Below, piece by piece: positions 1-7,014 of a stretch of DNA of 8,994 nucleotides. Both the position numbers and the translations under genes were made by a program. Source of the stretch: an uncultured bacterium (GTDB taxonomy: Bacteria > Spirochaetota > Brevinematia > DTOW01); contig CALFVP010000054.1 of NCBI GenBank assembly GCA_937928175.1, positions 1 through 8,994 on the forward strand, given 5' to 3'. The notes beneath the pieces are model-generated. The model did no database searches, had not been told where the DNA came from, and saw only the letters and a list, made by a program, of their open reading frames with translations. Each line of letters starts with the position of its first letter. The stretch's first letter is position 1.

Positions 1-1
1 A

Positions 2-88
2 GGTAGAAAAATATTAGTTAAATCCGTAAAAAACGTACTAAAAAGAGGACTATGGATTATTGGAGTTTCAGCACCAGAAAAAATGTAA
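2..88 (+). CDS. 3' end of an unidentified gene (partial, enters from the left edge)
   Basis: One plus-strand frame is open from the window edge to a TAA at 86-88. It encodes 28 residues ending in WIIGVSAPEKM. Its codons (AGA, GGA, GTA, TTA, CCA) match those of the clear genes here. The opposite strand is also open over this stretch but has no usable ATG or GTG start, so a plus-strand gene tail is the better reading. The stop lies only 3 nt from the stop of the convergent outer-membrane protein gene. Too little is visible to name a family. The 'RGLWIIGVSAP' stretch vaguely recalls SpoU/TrmH RNA methyltransferases, but that domain would have to continue past this stop. Confidence 0.45.
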   Translation, partial: GRKILVKSVKNVLKRGLWIIGVSAPEKM

Positions 89-91
89 AAA

Positions 92-1105
92 TCAAAATTT
101 TAATTCACCACTCAGATTTACAGAAATTTTCCTAAAATTCATAGGAGCAATGTTCAAAAAGTTTAGTAAAGAACAATCATCAATAGAAAAATTAAATTCA
201 AAATCTTTAAAACCAGGTATGCTAACAAAAAAAGTTAAACCAAAGGTAACGTGATACTGAGGAATAGAAATTGAAATACTTTCAATCTGAGACTTATAAA
301 AACCTAACATTATCCTATACCCCGAAATATCATCGTAATATATTGTACCAAACTTAGGTAAAAAGTAATCGGCAATACCATGCCTTGGAATAAAAAGCTC
401 TTTGTCACCAAACTTAGCAGATAAATTATTCAAAAAAATGAAATCAAAAGCAAAAGAAAAAAGCAAGTTTAACATAAAAACGTAGGAAAAACCTAAAGAC
501 AAAACAGGTGGAAAAGTTTGATAAACAACACCGTAAGAAGGATTAAAAACTTCAACAGAGAAAGGAGATCTCAAAACAAAAGAGAAATTAAATACATCAT
601 CAAACCTAAAAGTAAACCCACCAATAGCAATAAAAGAGAAAGAAAAAACACCATTATCACTTACTGGTATAACAGGTCCCAAAGATCCACCAACAACAAC
701 ACTCGAAAGAATTTTTCTTGAAATACCTAAAAGCAATGTTTTATAGGTAACCTGAGGAATATCAATATCGTAAATGTAAGAAGAAAAAGAAAACACTCCT
801 TTAGTATAATCATCAATCCTAAAACTTATACCCAAATTCATGGGATCAAAAACTAAACTTCTATTGTATAGATCAAAAAAACTTCCAAAAACCACAGATG
901 AAAACGCTTCATAGTACAAGGAAACGTTACCTTTATCTAAACTAACGTTAGCAGGGTTAATAAAAGCAAAAATTGGATCTTTAAAAACACTTACACCACT
1001 ACCACCTATAGCTACATTTTTAGGATTACTTTGTAGTATTTCAAACTGAATTCCATAAGAATAAAAACTTAAAACAAATAAAACTAAAAAAATTAACTTC
1101 TTCAT
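92..1105 (-). CDS. UPF0164/PorV-like outer-membrane beta-barrel protein
   Basis: This 337-residue protein starts with a signal peptide: MKK, then a hydrophobic run to about residue 17, with cleavage probable after SYG. The mature N-terminus carries a 'NPKNVAIGGSGVSVFKDP...INPANVS' block at about residues 27-54. It resembles the 'GGA.VA...D....NPA' signature of the UPF0164/PorV/PorQ group of FadL-like barrels. The rest alternates short polar and hydrophobic beta-strand segments and ends in Phe (GELKF), as outer-membrane barrels do. Family members are barrels involved in transport or secretion; the substrate here is unknown. It is the last gene of a five-gene minus-strand block, starting 2 nt after the prenyl synthase stop, with a weak purine-rich AGAGA before the ATG. 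The family match is from memory of the motif; the barrel assignment is firmer than the family name. Confidence 0.72.
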   Translation of the reverse strand: MKKLIFLVLFVLSFYSYGIQFEILQSNPKNVAIGGSGVSVFKDPIFAFINPANVSLDKGNVSLYYEAFSSVVFGSFFDLYNRSLVFDPMNLGISFRIDDYTKGVFSFSSYIYDIDIPQVTYKTLLLGISRKILSSVVVGGSLGPVIPVSDNGVFSFSFIAIGGFTFRFDDVFNFSFVLRSPFSVEVFNPSYGVVYQTFPPVLSLGFSYVFMLNLLFSFAFDFIFLNNLSAKFGDKELFIPRHGIADYFLPKFGTIYYDDISGYRIMLGFYKSQIESISISIPQYHVTFGLTFFVSIPGFKDFEFNFSIDDCSLLNFLNIAPMNFRKISVNLSGELKF

Positions 1106-1107
1106 AA

Positions 1108-2229
1108 TTACTTATCTCTGTTAAGGTTATAATCAACAAGTTCAAATAAATACCTCTTATAAACTTCACTAACATCAAGAGATAGTATCTTATCTTTAAC
1201 AACGTTACTATAAGAATGTAGTTTCTGGCTAACTTTTTGGAAAACTCCATACTTCTCACACAGAGAAACAACAAAATCAATATCTTCATCCCTTAAATTA
1301 CTATTGCCAAAAATTGAACTAAGGGTATTTTTCTCATCCTCATTAACAGAATTCATAAGATAAACGTAATATATGGTTTTTTTATTTTCTTTTATATCTG
1401 ATCCTTTAGGTTTACCTGTAATGGTAGGATCACCCATTAAACCTATTTTATCGTCTTGTATCTGAAACATTATACCAATGTATTCTCCTATTTCTTCAAG
1501 TAAAGTTACAGTGTTTTCACTAGCTCCAGCAATTATAGCACCTAAAGAGAAAGGTAAAGAAAAAGAATACCTAGCAGTTTTATATTTATAAGTCGATATT
1601 ACATCATCCTCAGAAGGTAAATCTTTTCTAGAAGACATAAAAACATCTTTCATCTGTCCTATACCAATTATAGCACTTTCCTGTCCAAACTTCTGAACTA
1701 GTTTATACAAAACTTCCTTATTCTGTATCTCACTAAGAAGAAGAAAGGATAAAGAAAAAGCAAAATCTCCCATACAAATACCCATTGATTCACCTGCATG
1801 GTAACTATCGTTTACATTGACCTCATCGAACATCTTTTTGTACTGAAAAAAAATTGCATCTTTTCCTCTTCTTTTGGTATCTCTATCCATAACATCATCG
1901 TGTATTAGAAGACCAGATTGTAAAAGCTCCAAACTTAAACCACACTTTATCGAATCTTTGGAATATTTACCAGAAAACATACTTTCTGAAAAAAGAACCA
2001 TACACCCTCTTATCATTTTACCAGAAAACAAAAAATCATACAACCTATCCAAACTATCGTAAAACCAAAAATCTTTTATATCAAGTGTACTTCTAACTCT
2101 CTTAAAGAAATCTTCAATCTCAAAAACTAAAGCATTTTTATACTCTTTCAAAATGTCTAACATATTGCTAAAAATATAACAATAAATACCACCAATTATC
2201 AATGTACCTAAAAATAAATGTAAACCCAT
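1108..2229 (-). CDS. Polyprenyl diphosphate synthase (trans-isoprenyl diphosphate synthase family)
   Basis: The enzyme condenses isopentenyl diphosphate with an allylic diphosphate to make a longer prenyl chain. Visible motifs are GKMIRG (residues 70-75, substrate Lys/Arg), the first Asp-rich motif HDDVMD (110-115) followed by RDTKRRG, YKTAR (216-220), and the second Asp-rich region QDDKIG (258-263) with GDPTITGKPKGSD. In the second motif the last Asp of DDxxD is Gly, as in many GGPP/IdsA-type enzymes. Residues just before the first motif (SGLLIH) lack the bulky aromatic that shortens the product in farnesyl synthases, so a C20 or longer product is plausible. At 373 residues it is longer than the usual 300-350 because of a hydrophobic N-terminus (about 2-22). 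An alternative ATG at 2163, residue 23, begins the normal domain; neither start has a clear Shine-Dalgarno. The chosen start lies 10 nt after the permease stop. Product length cannot be fixed from sequence alone. Confidence 0.85.
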   Translation of the reverse strand: MGLHLFLGTLIIGGIYCYIFSNMLDILKEYKNALVFEIEDFFKRVRSTLDIKDFWFYDSLDRLYDFLFSGKMIRGCMVLFSESMFSGKYSKDSIKCGLSLELLQSGLLIHDDVMDRDTKRRGKDAIFFQYKKMFDEVNVNDSYHAGESMGICMGDFAFSLSFLLLSEIQNKEVLYKLVQKFGQESAIIGIGQMKDVFMSSRKDLPSEDDVISTYKYKTARYSFSLPFSLGAIIAGASENTVTLLEEIGEYIGIMFQIQDDKIGLMGDPTITGKPKGSDIKENKKTIYYVYLMNSVNEDEKNTLSSIFGNSNLRDEDIDFVVSLCEKYGVFQKVSQKLHSYSNVVKDKILSLDVSEVYKRYLFELVDYNLNRDK

Positions 2230-2239
2230 TTATAAGATT

Positions 2240-3505
2240 TCAAACGTTTTTCGTAAAAAATCTTACAGAAACGAAAATTGATGAAATAATCGCTAAAAAA
2301 GTACTAACAATAATTGGTATAAAAACATCCAGTAAAGTCAAGTAGAAAAACTCTTTTTTTATGAAGGTACTTAAAACATCGTATTTATCAAGCAATGTAG
2401 AGGCATAGTTAACAAATACTGATTGAGTAAAAAAGCTAGAAATTAGAGAAAAAGACAATACTATAAAACTCATTAGGAAAGTTATCAAGAATGAAATGTA
2501 AAATTTGTTAGCTCCTAGCAACCTAAGCAAAGATAAAAACTCTACTTTTGTAGTAACAAACAAAGCAGTAGATATAAAAACCGAAATCACAGCAAACACA
2601 CCAACAAGAGCAATAAGACCTAAAATAATGTAAGAAATAAATCCCTTTACATTCTCAACAAACACAGTTTTATCAACAGATGTCTCAATTACAAAACCCA
2701 TTTTCCTTATTCTATCGATAACATCATTAACAAACTCATGAGATTTTACTTCAACATAAAGCATAGAATAGCTAGGTCTGTAGTTTGTAACTAATTCCCT
2801 TGATAGATAACTAGCAGCTTCAATAGGCATACATATACTTAACGGCGGTATTCTATCACTTATACCAACTATTTCTCCTTCAAGTTCAATAAACTTACTT
2901 AAAGTTCTAAAACTTGATTTTCCTGCAAAAAATTTAAACCTTAATCCCTTTAATATTTTTTCGTTAACCGAAGGAGTACCTTGCCCCCTAGAAAAAGCTA
3001 AGTTATATCCTTCAATTATTCCCTTAGGTACAACAAAAGGAATAATTTTTTGTCCATTAGTGTAACTAAAGTAAAAACCCTTAAAGATATCTTTCTTAAC
3101 AAGTTCATAATCAACCCCGTAGGTAATCATATCAGACCTACCAATAATACCAAATACGTTTAAAATGACACTACTTGGAAAAGGTACCTCCATAACTCTA
3201 TAAACTTTTTTAACACCCTTAATTTTTGAAATTTTATAATAATCTTTCAAAACTATTTCTGAACCTTTGATATCACCTGAAAATATGTTTCTAGGTATAA
3301 TTTTAGGTGTAACTTTTATTATATCTGGTGGAAGTTTAGAACCAACACTTTCATCAACTGCTTTACTTACAGCATTCCTAATACCTAAAATAACCACTAC
3401 AAAAGATGAAAAAACAAATATAGAAAGTATAAGAAGAAGTAGATAAACTTTTCCTTTTTGAAGTAATAGAAGTAACATTTTAAGAAAACCTAAAACTTTA
3501 TACAT
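2240..3505 (-). CDS. ABC transporter permease, FtsX/MacB/LolC-E type
   Basis: This 421-residue inner-membrane protein has the classic FtsX-superfamily layout. One N-terminal membrane segment (about 20-43) is followed by a large extracytoplasmic domain (about 44-288), then three C-terminal segments (about 290-317, 337-360 and 390-413). The loop after the second segment, EFLSLLRLLGANKFYI (322-337), matches the conserved 'reia.lRalGas' coupling motif that contacts the ATPase. Relatives extrude lipoproteins, macrolides or peptides, or regulate wall hydrolases. No ATP-binding subunit lies in the window, so the partner must be encoded elsewhere. The start overlaps the murA stop by 1 nt (TAATG), and GGAG lies 8 nt upstream (plus-strand ctcc at 3514-3517), so start choice and translational coupling are well supported. 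In a diderm with lipoproteins a Lol-like role is attractive, but the sequence does not decide it. Confidence 0.85.
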   Translation of the reverse strand: MYKVLGFLKMLLLLLQKGKVYLLLLILSIFVFSSFVVVILGIRNAVSKAVDESVGSKLPPDIIKVTPKIIPRNIFSGDIKGSEIVLKDYYKISKIKGVKKVYRVMEVPFPSSVILNVFGIIGRSDMITYGVDYELVKKDIFKGFYFSYTNGQKIIPFVVPKGIIEGYNLAFSRGQGTPSVNEKILKGLRFKFFAGKSSFRTLSKFIELEGEIVGISDRIPPLSICMPIEAASYLSRELVTNYRPSYSMLYVEVKSHEFVNDVIDRIRKMGFVIETSVDKTVFVENVKGFISYIILGLIALVGVFAVISVFISTALFVTTKVEFLSLLRLLGANKFYISFLITFLMSFIVLSFSLISSFFTQSVFVNYASTLLDKYDVLSTFIKKEFFYLTLLDVFIPIIVSTFLAIISSIFVSVRFFTKNV

Positions 3506-4779
3506 TATATAAGCTCCGATTTTTCTCTATTTACTTTAGCACCTAATTTTGATAATTTTTCTTCAATTTTTTCATATCCTCTATCCACGTGGTATAGTCT
3601 TAATAATTCTCCTTTACCTTCAGCACCAAGAAGAGCGATTATTAGTCCTGCCCCACCTCTTAAATCTGATGCCATAACAGTGGTTGAATACAATTTTTCC
3701 ACTCCTCTTATTATAGCAGAAGAGTTTTCTATAGTTATATCTGCTCCCATTCTATTCATTTCAGCAGCATGAGCAAACCTATTCTGAAAAACCTTTTCCG
3801 TAATTATACTTATACCCCTAGCTTTAGTAAGTACAGCCATAAGTTGGGCCTGTAAATCCGTAGGGAATAAAGGATAAGGTAAAGTAGTAACGTTTACAGG
3901 TTCATACTTCTCAATACCTTTTACCAATATACTACTACTGTTTATAATTTCTATGATTGCTCCCATTTGTCTAAAAACATTAATAGGTTCTACAAGGTGC
4001 ATAGGGTTACAATTTTTCAAAATAATTTCACCTTTTGTCATCATACCAGCAAGAATATAAGTACCCGCCTCTATTCTATCAGATATTACAGTATACTCAC
4101 AACCTTTAAGTTTTTTTACCCCATCTACAATTATTGTATTAGTACCATGTCCTTTTATTTTAGCACCACACTTTATAAGAAAATTCGCAAGATCAACAAC
4201 TTCGGGTTCCATGGCAGCGTTATCTATTACGGTAGTACCACTAGCCAATGTTGCAGCCATCATCACATTCTCGGTAGCAACAACACTAGTTCCGTTAATT
4301 CCTAACATATTAACAAGTCCACCAGTAAGTCCATCAGTTTCAGCAACAATGTACCCATGTTCAACCTTAACACTAGCACCTAATATCCTCATTCCCTTTA
4401 TATGTAGATCAACAGGTCTTGGACCAATAGAACATCCACCAGGAAAAGAAACCCTAGCCCTTTTCCTTTTTGCTAACAAAGGACCTAAAACTGCAATAGA
4501 AGCTCTTATCTTCTTTACAATCTCATAAGGTGCTTCATAAGGTTCATCTGTTTTTGTTTTTATAACCATCGTACCGTTAGAAAAAAATACTTCTTTACCA
4601 AGTCGCTCCAGAAGAGATCTCATTACCCTAATATCTTCAAGATCAGGAACGTTATACAAAACAACATCATCATCGGTAAGTAAAGAAGCACACATTATAG
4701 GTAAAACAGAATTTTTAGCACCACTTATTTCTACTTCTCCAAATAGCCTACATCCACCTTCAACTACCAATTTATACAT
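3505..4779 (-). CDS. murA: UDP-N-acetylglucosamine 1-carboxyvinyltransferase (MurA)
   Basis: This cytoplasmic enzyme transfers enolpyruvate from phosphoenolpyruvate to UDP-GlcNAc, the first committed step of peptidoglycan synthesis. The protein is 424 residues, normal for the family, with two inside-out alpha/beta (EPSP synthase-type) lobes. Visible residues are Lys22-Asn23 in SGAKNSVLP, Arg92 in KKIRAS, the catalytic-loop Cys116 in PGGCSIGPRPVDLH, and Asp308 in LFPTDLQAQ. These correspond to E. coli K22/N23, R91, C115 and D305. The loop residue is Cys, the fosfomycin-target form, rather than the Asp found in Borrelia, Treponema, Chlamydia and mycobacteria. The gene starts 6 nt after the rpmE stop, with a weak and distant AAGG upstream, and ends in a 1-nt overlap with the permease gene. 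It is clearly part of the same operon. Confidence 0.97.
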   Translation of the reverse strand: MYKLVVEGGCRLFGEVEISGAKNSVLPIMCASLLTDDDVVLYNVPDLEDIRVMRSLLERLGKEVFFSNGTMVIKTKTDEPYEAPYEIVKKIRASIAVLGPLLAKRKRARVSFPGGCSIGPRPVDLHIKGMRILGASVKVEHGYIVAETDGLTGGLVNMLGINGTSVVATENVMMAATLASGTTVIDNAAMEPEVVDLANFLIKCGAKIKGHGTNTIIVDGVKKLKGCEYTVISDRIEAGTYILAGMMTKGEIILKNCNPMHLVEPINVFRQMGAIIEIINSSSILVKGIEKYEPVNVTTLPYPLFPTDLQAQLMAVLTKARGISIITEKVFQNRFAHAAEMNRMGADITIENSSAIIRGVEKLYSTTVMASDLRGGAGLIIALLGAEGKGELLRLYHVDRGYEKIEEKLSKLGAKVNREKSELI

Positions 4780-4785
4780 ACAATA

Positions 4786-4986
4786 TTATCTAACCTTGTA
4801 CTTTCTCTTAAATTTATCAACTCTACCACCAGTATCAACTATTTTTTTCTTACCAGTATAAAATGGATGACAATTTGAACAAACCTCTATATGCTCTTCT
4901 TCAAAAACAGATAAAATTTCTATAACATTTCCACAACCACACTTAACTTTAGAAACTCTCAAAGCAGGATGAATACCTTTTTTCAT
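4786..4986 (-). CDS. rpmE: 50S ribosomal protein L31, zinc-binding type
   Basis: This 66-residue protein has the typical length and sequence of bL31: N-terminal MKKGIHPALR, four cysteines (16, 18, 36, 39) in CGC and CSNC, then HPFYTGKKK and a basic tail. It sits on the large subunit at the central protuberance and helps bridge the subunits. The complete cysteine set marks the zinc-containing (C+) form rather than the zinc-free YkgM/RpmE2 type. It is the first gene of the five-gene minus-strand block. It has a good Shine-Dalgarno (AGAGAGG, 11 nt before the ATG) and a strong predicted promoter immediately upstream, so it probably sets expression of murA and the genes behind it. Confidence 0.97.
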   Translation of the reverse strand: MKKGIHPALRVSKVKCGCGNVIEILSVFEEEHIEVCSNCHPFYTGKKKIVDTGGRVDKFKRKYKVR

Positions 4987-4997
4987 ACAACTTAAAA

Positions 4998-5004
4998 CCT
5001 CTCT
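4998..5004 (-). promoter_or_regulatory. Ribosome binding site of rpmE
   Basis: On the minus strand AGAGAGG lies 11 nt before the rpmE ATG. It supports that start. It falls at or just after the transcription start expected from the -10 box at 5008-5013, so the leader would be very short. Confidence 0.65.
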
Positions 5005-5007
5005 AAT

Positions 5008-5037
5008 ATTATACCATCACTAAAAAGCACTTTTCAA
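5008..5037 (-). promoter_or_regulatory. Predicted sigma-70 promoter of the rpmE-murA operon
   Basis: On the minus strand a consensus TATAAT (5008-5013) is preceded by TGG, giving a perfect extended -10 (TGnTATAAT). A -35 element TTGAAA (5032-5037; 5 of 6 match TTGACA) lies 18 nt upstream. It sits in the 106-bp gap between the amylase stop and rpmE. The last -10 base is 21 nt from the ATG. This is the only strong promoter-like sequence I see in front of the five-gene block. Confidence 0.75.
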
Positions 5038-5092
5038 AATAAAATTCTTAAAGTTAAATACCTAAACTCTAAAACACTTATTCTTTAAACTT

Positions 5093-6997
5093 TCACTTCA
5101 TAAATATAAAACCACTCACAGGAGGTACAGTCCATGGAGTGTTAACATCAGTAATATTAGTAGTATTTACTCCTCTACTGTTAGTTGGATCAACAACAAT
5201 TGTCCATATCCCAGTTTCAAAAAACGGATATACTGTAACACTACTTGTATCAAAGTTTACAACCACTACAAACTTTTTGGTTTCTCCGCTAACTTGCCCA
5301 TTGTAATTTAGAGCGTACACTATGTGTTTACTACTCGACCAATTAAAGTTTGCACTATTCCACTCACTTCCCCACTTAAACCATCCTCTAGCTGCAGGAT
5401 CTGGATCAGTAATTCTAAGCGCAGGATGTGATTTTCTAAGTTCTATCAAACCACTGTAATATTCGAAAATGTTAGTATTAGTTAAAAGCCAACTCCAATC
5501 AATATCTCCGTTAGTTTTACTTGTATTTTGTCCTATTCTAGGCCTTACAAATTCTTGTCCAGACATAATCATAGGAATACCCATTGATGTAAACAATACG
5601 ATAGCTCCAACTTTTGAAGCATTTGTAGCATCCGTAATAGTTAGACCTGAATAGTTCACAAGTTCAGTATAAACAGAATTTTCATCGTGAGATTCAAAGT
5701 AATTTACAACTTCAAGCGGTGAAGCAAAATTTCCACTGTCCTTGTCATAGTAAATCATTCTACCTACTCTTCCAACATTTTCGTAATTTTCTCCTTCAAA
5801 ATTTCCTTTTCTTAACATAGCTTTCATTTTATCGTGAAACAATTCTCCCCATTGAGCCATTTTACCTTTGAAATCAACACTATTTGGTAACTGCTCCGCT
5901 ATCCATATCTTGTTAGGATATCTTAATTTTAACGGATCTACTATATTGTTTATAAGATGAGGTCTTGCGTTTTTGTAAGGGTTACCACCTTCCATAGCAA
6001 AAGTCCCATCAAACCTAAACCCATCAACATTAAATTCTTTTATGTAATACTCTAGGGTATCGTAAACTAGTTTAGAAGCGGCATACCTCCAAATAGCAAA
6101 CTTGTTACCCCAAGGAGTTGAATCATCTCCACCTGGTGAAGATTCAACAACACCATCACCATCAAAATCAAAGTAATAATTTTTATCTATACTCCAAAGA
6201 TAGTTGTTATTATTTCCTGTATGGTTAAAAACAACATCAACAATAACAGCAATCCCAACTTTATGTAATTCATTTACCATAACCTTAAAATCATCAGGAG
6301 TGCCATAATCTGAATGTATAGCCATAAACAACGTAGGATTATACCCCCACGTATAACCTGAGTAAAATTCTTGAACATGTATAGGCATAATCTGTATTGC
6401 ATTAACCCCTAAAGATAAAAGGTAATTAGTTTTCTCAAGTATACCTAAAAACTTACCTCTAACAGATGGAGGTACCGAACTATCGTTTGCAGTAAAACTA
6501 CCAACGTGTAACTCGTATATAACAAGATTCGAGATATTTGGTACAAACGGATGCCAAGAAATTGTATTATTACTTTTAACAACAGAATTAAATCCTCCAA
6601 AACCATCACTTGTAATATGTTTAGAGTAAGGATCAGCAACCCAAATATTACCGTTTATAACGTACTTGTACTGAGCACCGTAAACCTGCGATATTGGCAA
6701 TGAAACTTTCCATACTGCACCATGCTGAGTTAAGATTTTTTCCATTGGAGTAGATGTAGAGCTCCACCCATTAAAACTACCAGCTAAATTAACTTTGCTA
6801 GCACTAGGAGCAAAAATAAAAAAATAAACTTTTCCATCGTTAGATATTACAGCACCCATTTCACTCGGAAACGGTTGAAATACATTAGTATTGGTATTAT
6901 CACCAACATATTGAGAACCACCTACATTAGGTTGAGGATTCGTACATCCATAAAGTATAAGGAACAAAAAAACAAAAAATGTAAATATTCTACCCAT
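5093..6997 (-). CDS. Exported GH13 alpha-amylase-family lipoprotein with N-terminal CBM48/E-set domain
   Basis: The 634-residue protein begins with a lipoprotein signal ending in lipobox LYGC (Cys18). Thr-Asn after the Cys gives no inner-membrane retention signal by the E. coli rule. A flexible Asn-rich stretch (19-46) leads to a CBM48-like beta-sandwich (about 48-140: FFIFAPSASKVNLAGSFNGW, then QYKYVINGNIW). The GH13 barrel follows, with all conserved regions: DVVFNHTG (254-261), GFRFD with nucleophile Asp330, IAEQ with acid/base Glu368, and FESHD with Asp438. A beta C-domain ends the protein. The catalytic triad is intact, so activity on alpha-glucans is expected, probably at the cell surface or in the periplasm. 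YTWGYNP (215-221) resembles the debranching-enzyme motif YNWGYDP, and the start of the barrel (IYELHVGSF) recalls pullulanases and branching-type enzymes. Exact specificity is open. A DxDxDGxxE loop (277-285) could bind calcium. Start choice is firm: AGGAGGG lies 7 nt upstream. Confidence 0.9.
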   Translation of the reverse strand: MGRIFTFFVFLFLILYGCTNPQPNVGGSQYVGDNTNTNVFQPFPSEMGAVISNDGKVYFFIFAPSASKVNLAGSFNGWSSTSTPMEKILTQHGAVWKVSLPISQVYGAQYKYVINGNIWVADPYSKHITSDGFGGFNSVVKSNNTISWHPFVPNISNLVIYELHVGSFTANDSSVPPSVRGKFLGILEKTNYLLSLGVNAIQIMPIHVQEFYSGYTWGYNPTLFMAIHSDYGTPDDFKVMVNELHKVGIAVIVDVVFNHTGNNNNYLWSIDKNYYFDFDGDGVVESSPGGDDSTPWGNKFAIWRYAASKLVYDTLEYYIKEFNVDGFRFDGTFAMEGGNPYKNARPHLINNIVDPLKLRYPNKIWIAEQLPNSVDFKGKMAQWGELFHDKMKAMLRKGNFEGENYENVGRVGRMIYYDKDSGNFASPLEVVNYFESHDENSVYTELVNYSGLTITDATNASKVGAIVLFTSMGIPMIMSGQEFVRPRIGQNTSKTNGDIDWSWLLTNTNIFEYYSGLIELRKSHPALRITDPDPAARGWFKWGSEWNSANFNWSSSKHIVYALNYNGQVSGETKKFVVVVNFDTSSVTVYPFFETGIWTIVVDPTNSRGVNTTNITDVNTPWTVPPVSGFIFMK

Positions 6998-7004
6998 GTA
7001 TAAT

Positions 7005-7011
7005 CCCTCCT
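7005..7011 (-). promoter_or_regulatory. Ribosome binding site of the amylase gene
   Basis: AGGAGGG on the minus strand, 7 nt before the ATG at 6997, is the strongest Shine-Dalgarno in the window. It fixes the start, which gives an intact lipoprotein signal. Confidence 0.85.
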
Positions 7012-7014
7012 AAA

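Noticed and set aside
2..88. Similarity of the partial gene tail to SpoU/TrmH RNA methyltransferases (RGLWIIGVSA)
   Set aside because: In that family the stretch is followed by the SAM-binding knot (GsEg.Gl and beyond). Here a stop follows at once, and the next sequence encodes a good gene on the other strand.
60..254. Plus-strand open frame of 64 codons starting MEFQHQKK
   Set aside because: It lies almost wholly antisense to the convincing signal-peptide barrel gene at 92-1105, has no ribosome binding site and reads as low-complexity Lys/Asn-rich sequence.
1041..1289. Minus-strand 82-codon frame spanning the end of the prenyl synthase and the start of the barrel gene
   Set aside because: It is out of frame with both well-supported genes, and its hydrophobic composition follows from the overlapping T-rich codons.
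3967..4528. Two overlapping plus-strand open frames of 112 and 105 codons
   Set aside because: They are antisense to the highly conserved core of murA and encode no recognisable protein; they are by-products of murA codon use.
5041..5092. Possible terminator hairpin after the amylase gene (AAAGTTTAA / TTAACTTT)
   Set aside because: The arms are short, A+T-only, imperfect and separated by a loop of nearly 30 nt, so a functional intrinsic terminator is unlikely.
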